Shown here: positions 43,375 to 52,430 of the stretch, piece after piece
Layout: each line of letters starts with the position of its first letter
How positions within the stretch are numbered: position 1 is the stretch's first letter
Assembly: GCF_900115495.1 (NCBI RefSeq)
Contig: NZ_FOWR01000001.1
Span: 169,669 to 233,668, forward strand
Length of the DNA: 64,000 bases
Direction of reading: 5' to 3'
Source: Enterovibrio norvegicus DSM 15893
GTDB taxonomy: Bacteria; Pseudomonadota; Gammaproteobacteria; Enterobacterales; Vibrionaceae
Translations under genes and position numbers: made by a program
The notes under the pieces: generated by a model
The model's database searches: none
The model's input: only the letters and a program-made list of their open reading frames with translations
What the model was told of the DNA's origin: nothing

Positions 43375-44988
43375 CTAATGCGCAACGTTGTTGTCTTCCA
43401 AAATCATTTCCGACGCCTTCTCCGCGATCATAATGGTTGGCGCATTGGTGTTCCCAGAGGCGATCACTGGCATGATCGATGCGTCGACAACGCGTAAATT
43501 CTTCACCCCATAAACCTGCAGTCTTGGGTTCACGACTGCCATGTCATCAATGCCCATTTTACAGGTGCTTGTAGGGTGATAAATGGTTTGGCTGTATTCT
43601 CTCGCTGCCACCAGTAATTCTTCGTCGGTTTGGTATTTCTCTCCCGGCACATATTCGCTGAGTATGTGCTCCGAAAGGGGCGGTGTATTCGCGATCTTTC
43701 GTGCCACTTTTATGGCATTGATGATCACGGTTTGGTCGCGTTCATCAGAAAGATAACAAGGCTGTATAGCGGGATGAGCGAGTGGATCTGTTGATGTGAT
43801 TTTCACGTTTCCTCGGCTATAAGGGCGAAGTTGACACACTGATGAAGTAAACGCAGAAAAAGGGTGCACGCCATCTCCTGGCTTATCGGCACTAAGGGGT
43901 TGCATATGAAATTGAATATCTGGCCGCGTCAAATGGGAAGAAGATTGAGTGAAAATGGTCACTTGGCTTGCGGCCAATGTCAGAGGGCCGGTCCGCGTAA
44001 AGAGATATTGCAGCCCTACCATGGCACGTTTAAAGAGGCTGTTTAATTCATCATTAAGCGTACGTTCGCTGGTTTTAAACACCAATCTTACTTGCAGGTG
44101 ATCTTGCAAGTTTTCACCGACGCCCGGCAGGTCATGTAAAACAGGGATATTGAGCTCATTGAGCAGAGAAGCAGGGCCAATCCCTGAGAGTTGAAGTAAC
44201 TGCGGCGAACCAATGGCACCCGCGCTTAAAATAACTTCGCGACTTGCCATAATTTGCCGTTTTACCTTGTCTTTGATCACTTCAACACCGACGGCGGTTT
44301 TGTCTTCAAACAACACTTTTGAGACATGGTGATGAGTGAGAATATCCAGGTTTTCTCGTTGTTTAGCGGGGCGTAAAAAGGATTTTGCCGTACTCCAACG
44401 AAAACCCTTATACGCTGTCTGTTGGAAGTAACCCACGCCTTCTTGAACTTCACCATTGCAATCAGGATTGTAGGGAATGCCTAGCTTGATGGCTGAGCTG
44501 ATAAAATGGTCTGCAATGGGGCGGCGTAGTCGCAAATCACTGACTTTCTGTGGTCCGTTTACCCCATGAAAATCATCCGATCCGCGTTCTTGGTCTTCCG
44601 ATTTTTTGAAGTAAGGCAGTATTTCTTGGTAAGACCAACCTTGATTCCCCAAAGCCGCCCAATGATCGTAATCTTCTGCTTGTCCGCGAACATACAACAG
44701 ACCATTGAGTGCGCTAGACCCACCTAACACCTTTCCTCTTGGCCACTGCAATTGACGCGAATTAATGCCCGGGTCAGGCTCAGTGACATAACACCAATCC
44801 GTTTTTGGGTTATGCATCGTCTTGAAATACCCCACTGGAATATGCAACCAGGGATTGTTGTCTTTGCCGCCTGCTTCTATCAATAACACGCGAATGGCAG
44901 GATTTTCGGACAAACGATTGGCAAGTACACACCCCGCAGAGCCAGCACCCACAACAATAAAATCGTAATGATTTGAAGATAGTCCCAT
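43375..44988 (-). CDS. GMC-family FAD-dependent alcohol oxidoreductase
   Basis: About 537 residues. FAD motif VVGAGSAGCVLANRL near the N terminus; GMC signature 1 RGKVLGGSSALNGLLYVRG and signature 2 GAIGSPQLLQLSGIGP are both intact; the catalytic His lies in YHPTSTCKMG and the partner Asn in SGNTNAPT. Length and sequence fit the choline dehydrogenase/alkan-ol dehydrogenase group, but betaine-aldehyde genes are absent. The start is best at the ATG at 44988, placed after GAGGGAG; a GTG at 44997 is possible. It is divergent from TRAP system 3 and likely oxidises the imported alcohol. Confidence 0.92.
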   Translation of the reverse strand: MGLSSNHYDFIVVGAGSAGCVLANRLSENPAIRVLLIEAGGKDNNPWLHIPVGYFKTMHNPKTDWCYVTEPDPGINSRQLQWPRGKVLGGSSALNGLLYVRGQAEDYDHWAALGNQGWSYQEILPYFKKSEDQERGSDDFHGVNGPQKVSDLRLRRPIADHFISSAIKLGIPYNPDCNGEVQEGVGYFQQTAYKGFRWSTAKSFLRPAKQRENLDILTHHHVSKVLFEDKTAVGVEVIKDKVKRQIMASREVILSAGAIGSPQLLQLSGIGPASLLNELNIPVLHDLPGVGENLQDHLQVRLVFKTSERTLNDELNSLFKRAMVGLQYLFTRTGPLTLAASQVTIFTQSSSHLTRPDIQFHMQPLSADKPGDGVHPFSAFTSSVCQLRPYSRGNVKITSTDPLAHPAIQPCYLSDERDQTVIINAIKVARKIANTPPLSEHILSEYVPGEKYQTDEELLVAAREYSQTIYHPTSTCKMGIDDMAVVNPRLQVYGVKNLRVVDASIMPVIASGNTNAPTIMIAEKASEMILEDNNVAH

Positions 44989-45355
44989 CTTTTTCACTCT
45001 CCCTCACTGTCTACCGATGCCGTGAAAAGAAGGCGGCATTCGCTCAGAAACATCTGAAATCAGAAAATCTCAAACATTGAAATATGAGACTAATGATCTC
45101 GATTTTTATAGTCAAGGCTTGAATTTTGATTTTTCTATGCCATAAATGGAATGTTCCGGTTCGAAAATTAACCAATCATTAACATTTTGGTGGCTGGGGA
45201 GTGAGTATGAATGACGGACAAATTTATCGACTGAACGTTGGATTGCTTGGATTTCAGAGCGGGATGAGTGAACACAGACCGCTCTGTTTGAGAACGCAAA
45301 TGTCGGCATGCCAGCGTAAACGTTTGAGCGAAAGCCAACACAAAGGAGTGCGAGC
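44989..45355. other. divergent promoter region between GMC oxidoreductase and TRAP system 3
   Basis: About 360 bases with no convincing gene; it must contain promoters in both directions and probably IclR sites. An AAAGGAG ribosome site lies before the binding-protein start. Confidence 0.5.
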
Positions 45356-46582
45356 ATGAGCAAAAATCGGGAGATACTCACGAGAAGGGATTTTATGAAG
45401 GTGTCCGCCCATTTTGGGATGACATCAACCCTGATCGCCGCGGGAGCATTGGGAGCAGGAGCCACCGTGTCTACGCTGGCGAGAGCCGCCGAAAATACGC
45501 AAAAGGAACGCTATTCTGCGCCGCCTAAGTTCCAACTTAAGTTTGGGGCATCGGGTTTTAACGAAAAAAACCTCGATATTCAAAAATCGGCACAGCTTTT
45601 TTTCGCCAGAGACCTTGAACAACGGACAAACGGCGCGATCCGCGTTGAGTTTATTGGCAGTAACCAAATCTGTGGTCAAACCAACTGTGTGAAGAAAACG
45701 CAGCAGGGCATTGTCGACATGTATTCTGCATCAACACAAAACTCTGCTGGGGGCGCACCGTATCTTAATGTGTTGGATTATGCCTACATGTTCCCATCCC
45801 GCGCATCGCAGTTTCACTTTTTCTACAGTAAGAAAAGCGAACCGTTATTTAGAGAGCCCCTGCGTCAGCGTCATAAATTGCAATTCTTGTTTACCCATTG
45901 TGAGTTACGAGGCATTCAACTTGGCTTGAAATGGAAAGATAAGCCTTTGGTGACGTCCATCGATCAACTTGCGGGAACAAAAAACCGTGTAACGGGCACG
46001 CAACTCGGGCGAATCGCCATGCAGTTGATGAACCTCAACCCTGTCCCGATCGCTTGGGAAGAAACGTTGGATGGCTTGAAACAGGGCTTGATCGACGGTG
46101 CTGAAACATGGATGGGCGCGGTGGCGTACGCCGGTATGGCACCTGTGGTATCACAATGTGTTGATCTCAAGTTCTTCTCTGGCACAGAACACACGGCGAT
46201 GAGTTTGCCTGTGTTCGATAAGCTGGGCTCAGATCTTCAAGACGATGTGATGGAGTCAGCGTATGTTGCGCAAATCTTCACCCAAGGCATGAATGAAGCG
46301 GCGCTTACTGACATTGTCGGTGCGACGAACCCACCAAGACCGGGCACCATTTTCGCGGAAAACAACACCCGCGTTGCCACCTTGTCTGACGCTGAACTGC
46401 GCAAAGCCGAGGAAATGTGTTCGCCAGAGTTCAACCCCGAACCTTGGGAACAATGGCGCGATCGCTTGAACAAGTGGTCGGGTGGTCACGATACCTACCA
46501 AGAAATCTACGACATTGCGCGAGAAATTCCTCGCGACACGCAAGTTGTCAATGTGCCACCACAACGCTGGTGGACGAGCTAA
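45356..46582 (+). CDS. TRAP transporter substrate-binding protein with Tat signal, DctP family (system 3)
   Basis: 408 residues. The N terminus has a twin-arginine signal (TRRDFMKVSAHFGM...) of about 45 residues ending in ARA, so the receptor is exported folded. The mature part has SNQICGQTNCVKKTQQGIVDMYSAS and NRVTGTQLGRIAMQLMNLNPVPIAWEETLDGLKQGLIDG, standard for DctP. Longer than systems 1 and 2 owing to the signal and a C-terminal extension (NPEPWEQWRDRLNKWSGGHDTYQ). Substrate probably an alcohol or hydroxy-acid, judging from the divergent GMC enzyme. Confidence 0.9.
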   Translation: MSKNREILTRRDFMKVSAHFGMTSTLIAAGALGAGATVSTLARAAENTQKERYSAPPKFQLKFGASGFNEKNLDIQKSAQLFFARDLEQRTNGAIRVEFIGSNQICGQTNCVKKTQQGIVDMYSASTQNSAGGAPYLNVLDYAYMFPSRASQFHFFYSKKSEPLFREPLRQRHKLQFLFTHCELRGIQLGLKWKDKPLVTSIDQLAGTKNRVTGTQLGRIAMQLMNLNPVPIAWEETLDGLKQGLIDGAETWMGAVAYAGMAPVVSQCVDLKFFSGTEHTAMSLPVFDKLGSDLQDDVMESAYVAQIFTQGMNEAALTDIVGATNPPRPGTIFAENNTRVATLSDAELRKAEEMCSPEFNPEPWEQWRDRLNKWSGGHDTYQEIYDIAREIPRDTQVVNVPPQRWWTS

Positions 46583-46672
46583 ATATCGTCGTGCAGTGCC
46601 TGTTTGCTGATGTGAAAACGCATCCGCAAACGGGCCTGCGCGTATCTTTATTCAATGATCTGTGAGGTCAGC

Positions 46673-47200
46673 ATGAAACCGCTACATACCTTGCTCAAAT
46701 GGTTAGATGAAAACACGGAAAAGGTCATCATCTTGATCACCTATTCAAGTATGGCTGGCATTATTTTCGTAGAGGTTGTTCGGCGGTTTTTGTTCAACCA
46801 ACAAGTGCCATGGAGCACCACGGTGCCCGTGCTACTTTTCCTCTGGGTAACCTGGTTCGGTGCTTCGTACAACATAAAGAAACGCACACATTTAGCCTTA
46901 ACAGAAATTCGTGCGCGGCTTTCTTATCGTCTTCAGTTTTGCTGTCTGGTGTTAGATGCGGTGCTTTGGATCGCCTTCGCTGGCATCGTGATTTATCACG
47001 CCACCAATCAAACCTATATCGCTTACGACAACTTCGCGATTGTGGGGGGAACGGATGATGTCATGGAGTGGTGGTTCTATCTCGCCACACCGCTTGCATG
47101 GGTGCTTATCGTGATCCGCGTGCTGCAAAATTTGGCCAAGGACATTAAGCAATATCAACGTAAAGAGCCGTTTGTGCTTCAAGCGTCGTTACTGGATTAG
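46673..47200 (+). CDS. TRAP transporter small membrane subunit, DctQ family (system 3)
   Basis: 175 residues from the ATG at 46673 (an upstream start at 46655 lacks support). Four hydrophobic helices, with NQQVPWSTTVPVLLFLWVTWFGASYNIKKRTHLAL matching the DctQ signature in pieces. Lies between receptor and large permease. Confidence 0.91.
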   Translation: MKPLHTLLKWLDENTEKVIILITYSSMAGIIFVEVVRRFLFNQQVPWSTTVPVLLFLWVTWFGASYNIKKRTHLALTEIRARLSYRLQFCCLVLDAVLWIAFAGIVIYHATNQTYIAYDNFAIVGGTDDVMEWWFYLATPLAWVLIVIRVLQNLAKDIKQYQRKEPFVLQASLLD

Positions 47201-47209
47201 GAGCAGAAT

Positions 47210-48499
47210 ATGGAAGACGGCACACTTATCACGCTGATCTCTCTTGGCGTAACACTGCTTTTTATTATCGGCGTTCCCATTTTTCTTGTGATTGGCTTTT
47301 GGGTTGTGGGTTGCAGCCTTGTCATTGATTTTACCCTTGCCAACATTGGCGTGACCTTATTTGAAGGTTTAAATTTCTTCGGCTTATTAGCGCTCCCGCT
47401 GTTCATCATGACGGGGGATTTGATCAATGCGGCGGGCATTGCCAAACGCATGTCGGATTTCGCGTATTCCATATTGGGATGGGTGAGAGGCGGCTTGGGC
47501 ATGGCGACCATCGGCGCGTGCGGCATGTTCGCGGCCATTTCCGGTTCGAATGCGGGTACAACAGCGACGATCGGTTCCATCATGCAACCCGAAATGGCAA
47601 AGAACAATTACGATGAACGTTTCGCTGCTGCCACCGCTGCGGCAGGGGGCACGGTGGGGATCATCATTCCGCCGAGCATCATCTTTATCGTTTATGGCTT
47701 CTTACTGGATCTCTCCATCAGTGACCTGTTCGTCGGTGGCATGCTGCCGGGATTACTCATGGTGATCGCCATGCAATTGGCGTGTTACATCGTTTGTAAG
47801 AAAAACGGTTGGGGCAATCTCATCAAGTTTGAACCTAAGCGTATTCTGAAAACGGGCTTGAAAGCTTACCTTGGCATCATTGCTATCGCCATTGTGATAT
47901 ACGGCATTTATTCGGGTGCGTTTTCTCCTACAGAAGCCGCAGGTGTAACGGTCGGGTTTTGTTTGATAGCGGGCGTGCTTATCACGCGCCAAATTAAGCT
48001 GCGTGAACTGCCGAACATCTTACTTCGCTCCGGGCAAATCACAGGCATGCTAGCGCCCTTGATTGCGGTGTCGGTGGTGATGCAGCAGTTGCTGTCATTG
48101 CTGGGTGCAGGTGAAGTAGTGCGTGGGTGGATGTCAGCGATTGGCGATCCCACTTTTGTGTTGATTGCCTGCATGATGTTGGTGCTGTTGGCGGGAACCG
48201 TGTTAGAAAGCCTGCCAAATACCATCATTCTTGCGCCCATCCTTGCGCCAATTGCTTACAGCGTGGGGGTCGATCCTATCCACTTTGCGGTGATCTTCTT
48301 GGTCGGTGATGCGATTGGCTTTATTACGCCGCCTTATGGGTTGAACCTGTACGTTGCCAGCGGAATAACAGGAATACCCTATTTCACCATTGTGAAATAT
48401 GTACTGCCGTATCTGTTTGCACTCATGGTCGCGTGGATGATCATTGCCTTCTGGCCGCCACTTTCTACGTATCTGGTGCAGTTTTCAGCGGTGGGTTAG
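47210..48499 (+). CDS. TRAP transporter large permease, DctM family (system 3)
   Basis: 429 residues, about 12 helices. GMFAAISGSNAGTTATIGSI, GGTVGIIIPPSIIFIVYG and GFITPPYGLNLYVASG mark the two transport hairpins. Starts 9 bases after DctQ with AGGAG. Followed by a very strong terminator. Confidence 0.94.
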   Translation: MEDGTLITLISLGVTLLFIIGVPIFLVIGFWVVGCSLVIDFTLANIGVTLFEGLNFFGLLALPLFIMTGDLINAAGIAKRMSDFAYSILGWVRGGLGMATIGACGMFAAISGSNAGTTATIGSIMQPEMAKNNYDERFAAATAAAGGTVGIIIPPSIIFIVYGFLLDLSISDLFVGGMLPGLLMVIAMQLACYIVCKKNGWGNLIKFEPKRILKTGLKAYLGIIAIAIVIYGIYSGAFSPTEAAGVTVGFCLIAGVLITRQIKLRELPNILLRSGQITGMLAPLIAVSVVMQQLLSLLGAGEVVRGWMSAIGDPTFVLIACMMLVLLAGTVLESLPNTIILAPILAPIAYSVGVDPIHFAVIFLVGDAIGFITPPYGLNLYVASGITGIPYFTIVKYVLPYLFALMVAWMIIAFWPPLSTYLVQFSAVG

Positions 48500-48528
48500 C
48501 CTTAAGCTCAACACATACGTTCAATATT

Positions 48529-48564
48529 AACCACCAATAAGCAAACGTTTGCTTATTGGTGGTT
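48529..48564 (+). terminator. strong terminator after TRAP system 3
   Basis: Perfect 17-base arms beginning AACCACCAATAAGC and ending GCTTATTGGTGGTT, two-base loop, then TTTG. The weak T tract suggests it may also act in the opposite direction or as an mRNA-stabilising end. Confidence 0.75.
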
Positions 48565-48754
48565 TTGCTGTATTATGCGCGCACTTTTCAGCTGGTGCGC
48601 GGTTAACATCTTGTTATAACGCGGTTTCGTAGTTGGAAATACTGGCAGGCTCAGGATGAGTAGTGTGGGTGTATGACGCCTTATTCATCAGAGCATGTGC
48701 GGATGAATATCGTCCGGTTGTCATCATTTACTGTCCATTTCTTGCTAGCGAATC

Positions 48755-50083
48755 ATGAAAAATACAACGCTTACTCATATCGACGAAAAAATCTCCATTC
48801 CGACATCTTTTTCCCTTGGGGCACAACATGTGCTGGCGATGGATCTCTACATCGTGCCTATTATCCTCGCCGGTCTTTTGTCTCTTTCCGTTTCAGACAC
48901 CTCCTCTTTGATTCAAATGACCTTCATTGTGGCGGGTATCGCGACCATTATTCAGTCTGGCTTACTACTGAAAATGCCCGTGATGCAGGGGCCTTCTTAC
49001 ATTCCCATCGGCGCCATTGCCGCGATTGGTAAAACCATGGGCATGGGCGCGGTGTATGGCGCGATGATCCCGGTGGCAATATTCGTTGCGCTGCTGGGCA
49101 AGCCTGCCAACCTGTTCAGTAAATTGGTGAAACGTTTTGTCCCACCGATTGTGGGCGGAACGGTCATCATCGTGGTCGGTATTTCTCTGTTGCCTGTGGC
49201 ATTCAATGGGATCTATTCAGGCGAGCGCCCAACTGAAAATATCGTGATAGCGCTGACCAGCATGGTGTCACTGTCATCATTCATCCTGATAGGGTGCTTC
49301 TTCAAATCACTTCACTGGCTGCGCTTAGCGTCGGTGATTGGCGCGATTGTGATCGGCACCTTGGTTGCTGCGTTTTATGGCATGGCAGATTTCTCTGCCG
49401 TGGGCGAATCTTCATGGCTACAACTGCCGTCGTTGCTGCCGTTTGGTGAATTGAAGTTCGAGCCAATGGCTATCATGACCATGCTATTCATCGCCATGAT
49501 TGTGCTGGTGGAAACCACAGGCACATGGTGCGCAGTCAGTGCGGTGACAGGCGTTGAACTTAACGACGAACGCTTAAACCGTGGGGCAACGGGCGAAGCT
49601 GCAGGTAATTTTATGTGTTCATTGCTTGGCGGCAGCCCAGTCACTGGCTATTCAACTAACGCAGGCATTATTGCTGTCACTGGGGTGTCGTCCCGTCGCG
49701 CCATTATTGCCGGTGGCGTGATCCTGCTTATCCTCGGTTTGGTGCCGAAACTGACCAGCTTGATTGCGTCTGTCCCTCATGCCGTGATTTCTGGCATTTT
49801 CTCTGTCATTTGCGTGGTGATTGCGATGAACGGTTTCCGCGTTATCCAACACATTCAATTGAACGAGCGCAACATGCTGGTCGTAGGGTTGCCGATCATG
49901 TTGTCATTGGGCGCAGTATTGATGCCTCGTGAGTTGGTGTATGCATTGCCAGAAATGGCGGGCTACTTGGTGAACTCAGGCATTGCAATCGGTGCGCTCG
50001 CTGCGGTGATCTTGAACTTTGTTTTACCTAATACCCAAACCGAATTGGAAAACGCGCAACAAGTAGAAAGTAACGCACTATAA
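48755..50083 (+). CDS. NCS2-family nucleobase (xanthine/guanine/uracil) permease
   Basis: 442 residues with about 14 membrane segments. GAQHVLAM holds the family QH motif, and TNAGIIAVTG is the nucleobase-ascorbate transporter signature. Next gene is guanine deaminase, so guanine, xanthine or a related purine is the likely substrate. The real start may be the ATG at 48755; no strong ribosome site is seen. Confidence 0.91.
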   Translation: MKNTTLTHIDEKISIPTSFSLGAQHVLAMDLYIVPIILAGLLSLSVSDTSSLIQMTFIVAGIATIIQSGLLLKMPVMQGPSYIPIGAIAAIGKTMGMGAVYGAMIPVAIFVALLGKPANLFSKLVKRFVPPIVGGTVIIVVGISLLPVAFNGIYSGERPTENIVIALTSMVSLSSFILIGCFFKSLHWLRLASVIGAIVIGTLVAAFYGMADFSAVGESSWLQLPSLLPFGELKFEPMAIMTMLFIAMIVLVETTGTWCAVSAVTGVELNDERLNRGATGEAAGNFMCSLLGGSPVTGYSTNAGIIAVTGVSSRRAIIAGGVILLILGLVPKLTSLIASVPHAVISGIFSVICVVIAMNGFRVIQHIQLNERNMLVVGLPIMLSLGAVLMPRELVYALPEMAGYLVNSGIAIGALAAVILNFVLPNTQTELENAQQVESNAL

Positions 50084-50294
50084 CTAATTGGTTAGGGCGT
50101 GCTTGTAACGTGGAATGATTTTAAAAGGGCTTGCTTCGGCGGGCCCTAGGCTGTTCATGTCATGGATGTTTCAAGGCGTGACAGACACGAGTTTTATGCT
50201 CAAAAAAATGCGTTCGCGAAAGCCGACACTCTCGAAATTTTGGTTTTCGTTAACGATGCAATCAAACAATTAAGCATTAGAAATAAGTAAAATT

Positions 50295-51662
50295 ATGATT
50301 GATTTCAACGCTCTTCGTTTTGCCTTGCTGGCTGATACTTTCCATTGCCTTGTTAAAGGCGAATTTGAATTCAACGTCGATTTTCTGATCTTGGTGAATA
50401 ATCAAGGTGATATCGCTGGCACAGTAAAAACGGATGATGTTCGCCATGCCGAGATGGTGACTGCACTGCGTGATGCGGGCAAATTAGAGGTGCTACCAAA
50501 AGGGCAGTATTTGATGCCAGGTTTGGTGGATTTGCATTGCCACGCACCACAATGGCCGCAAGCAGGAAAGGGGCTAGATCTGCCCCTGTTTGATTGGCTT
50601 CAGAACTACACCTTCCCCCTTGAAAATCGTTACGCCGACAACGCATTCGCCGCAAACATTTACCAAGACGTAAGCCGCACTTTGTTAGCAAATGGCACAA
50701 CCAGTGCAGTTTACTTCGCCTCGATTCACCGTGAATCAACGGAAGTGCTCGCACAATCGTGTTTGGAACTGGGTCAACGCGCGTTCGTCGGCAAGGTCAA
50801 TATGGACAACCAAGAACAGTGTCCTGATTTCTACCGCGAAAACAGTGTTGAACAAGCGCTTTACGAGACAGAACTGTTCGTGAATAACGTGCGCGGCTTG
50901 GCGGGCAATGAAGGCGGGTTGGTGAAGCCAGTGATTACGCCACGTTTTGTACCGAGTTGTACCGATCCAATGCTGAAAGGCTTGGGCGAATTGGTTCAGA
51001 AATATGACCTGCACATGCAAACTCATTGCTCTGAGAGTGACTGGGCGCGTGATTACAGCATTGAACGTTATGGCATGAGCGACATTGCGATTTATGCAGA
51101 AGCAGGGCTGTTGAACAACAAATCGGTGTTAGCACATTCGATCTTTATCGACGAAAAAGACATCGCGATGTTGAACCAGTTCGGCGCAGGTATCGGTCAC
51201 TGCCCGTTGTCGAACATGTATTTTGCCAATGCCGCCATGCAAACACGTGAGCTATTAGATGCGAATGTGCGTGTGGGTTTAGGCAGCGACATTGCAGGTG
51301 CGCCGTCTCCATCAATCTTCCGCGCGTGTTTTGATGCGGTGACGCATTCTCGTGTGCGTGAAGACGGTGTGGATTGCCATTTGCCTGCCGACCAGCGCGG
51401 CGTATCAGGTTCGCGCATTAGCTACTTGGAATCATTCTGGATGGCGACCAACGGTGGTGGTCAGGTGCTGAATGAGAAGATAGGTGTGTTTGCGCCTGAC
51501 TATCACTTTGATGCCATTGTGGTTTCGCCAGACAGTGAACGCGGTAACCTGCGCGTATGGCCTGACATGGATTCGCCGCGCGATATCCTTGAGAAGATCA
51601 TTTCACTCTCTCAAACAGACAACATCAGCAAAGTTTGGGTGCAAGGCAAACAAGTGCGTTAA
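50295..51662 (+). CDS. guaD: guanine deaminase
   Basis: 455 residues of the amidohydrolase superfamily. The metal site is DLHCHAPQWPQ (HxH), HTQ-like MQTHCSESDWARD, GIGHCPLSNMYF and the late Asp in GLGSDIAGAP. The segment DLPLFDWLQNYTFPLENRYAD is diagnostic for guanine deaminases (GuaD), which turn guanine into xanthine and ammonia. About 210 bases after the NCS2 permease, probably the same regulon: guanine salvage as a nitrogen source. Confidence 0.92.
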   Translation: MIDFNALRFALLADTFHCLVKGEFEFNVDFLILVNNQGDIAGTVKTDDVRHAEMVTALRDAGKLEVLPKGQYLMPGLVDLHCHAPQWPQAGKGLDLPLFDWLQNYTFPLENRYADNAFAANIYQDVSRTLLANGTTSAVYFASIHRESTEVLAQSCLELGQRAFVGKVNMDNQEQCPDFYRENSVEQALYETELFVNNVRGLAGNEGGLVKPVITPRFVPSCTDPMLKGLGELVQKYDLHMQTHCSESDWARDYSIERYGMSDIAIYAEAGLLNNKSVLAHSIFIDEKDIAMLNQFGAGIGHCPLSNMYFANAAMQTRELLDANVRVGLGSDIAGAPSPSIFRACFDAVTHSRVREDGVDCHLPADQRGVSGSRISYLESFWMATNGGGQVLNEKIGVFAPDYHFDAIVVSPDSERGNLRVWPDMDSPRDILEKIISLSQTDNISKVWVQGKQVR

Positions 51663-51693
51663 GGCTTTTGTCATCGCATTGATATGGAAAGAC

Positions 51694-51719
51694 AGCCCGC
51701 TTATTCAGCGGGCTTTTTT
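51694..51719 (+). terminator. terminator after guaD
   Basis: Arms AGCCCGC and GCGGGCT, seven-base loop, then TTTTTT; 32 bases after the guaD stop. Confidence 0.88.
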
Positions 51720-51864
51720 ATGAGCAGAGTTTTGCGCAGTAAGCTCTACGTTCACAAGAGCAATTCACAAAAGCCATTCACGAGAACCTTTTCGCAGAAA
51801 ACGTATGTCGAACGCGGATAACCGCATTAAATATAATGACTTGGGGTAGATTTGCTGCATCGCA

Positions 51865-52110
51865 ATGGATGATGGACGCAACATGAACACGATTTTATCG
51901 GTGATCGCTCTGATTGAGGATTCGCTGCCAGAGACTTTGCGTGTCGAGCAGATTGCAGCGCGCAGCGGCTATTCACGCTGGCACTTACAACGTCAATTCA
52001 AGCGCTCAACCGGGATGAGCATTAGTCAATATCAACGCCACCGTTTGCTCAGTCTCGCCGCCGAAAAAATCGCGACCACAGAACATCGTATTCTCGACAT
52101 CGCCATTGGA
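51865..52110 (+). pseudogene. AraC-family regulator truncated by element insertion
   Basis: 82 residues of a MarA/SoxS/Rob-type HTH domain: LPETLRVEQIAARSGYSRWHLQRQFKRSTG, then SQYQRHRLLSLAAEKIATTEHRILDIAIG. The second helix-turn-helix should continue with YGF-x-S but the first repeat element begins at 52111 and supplies a stop. The rest of the gene is not found downstream. So it is a broken gene, at least for the second DNA-reading helix. Confidence 0.83.
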
Positions 52111-52430
52111 TAAAGCGGGGACAGGCACTTTAAGAAAACCATAATCTTATCAGTTTCATGCGTTAGTGCTTTTGGACTCAAAGGTGTGAGACAAAGATGA
52201 ATGGATGGTTTCATAACGATATGCTTTTCATATTATTCAGTTGCCATCCATTTTGAATTTCAATGACAAAAGCCCGCTCATCACTTATCAGCATTGAAGC
52301 CACACCTTATTACCACTGCGTTTCTCGCTGTGTTCGTCGGTCGTTTCTTTGTGGCTATGACGAACAAGCGCAACAAAGTTACGAACATCGTCGATCTTGG
52401 ATTGAAAAGCGTCTGCTTGCGTTAGCAGGC
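52111..52430 (+). mobile_element. REP-associated transposase element, copy 1 (truncated)
   Basis: Left end TAAAGCGGGGACAGGCACTT, about 150 bases of leader, then the first 56 codons of the same transposase as copies 2 and 3 (starting at 52263). It is cut at 52430 by the left end of copy 2. The cut is directly 3' of a small hairpin in the transposase gene (CTGCT...AGCAG). Confidence 0.85.
52263..52430 (+). pseudogene. truncated REP-associated tyrosine transposase (copy 1)
   Basis: First 56 residues are identical in protein sequence to copies 2 and 3 (MTKARSSLISIEATPYYHCV...LLALAG). The frame then runs into copy 2's left end and stops at 52523. The HUH motif and catalytic tyrosine are lost, so it is inactive. 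Confidence 0.87.

Noticed and set aside
45112-45465. Minus-strand 117-codon frame in the GMC/TRAP divergent region
   Set aside because: It overlaps the start of the Tat-signal receptor gene, has no ribosome site, and its sequence is not protein-like.
48565-48754. Purine riboswitch before the NCS2 permease
   Set aside because: I found no conserved junction or paired P1-P2-P3 elements in the leader.
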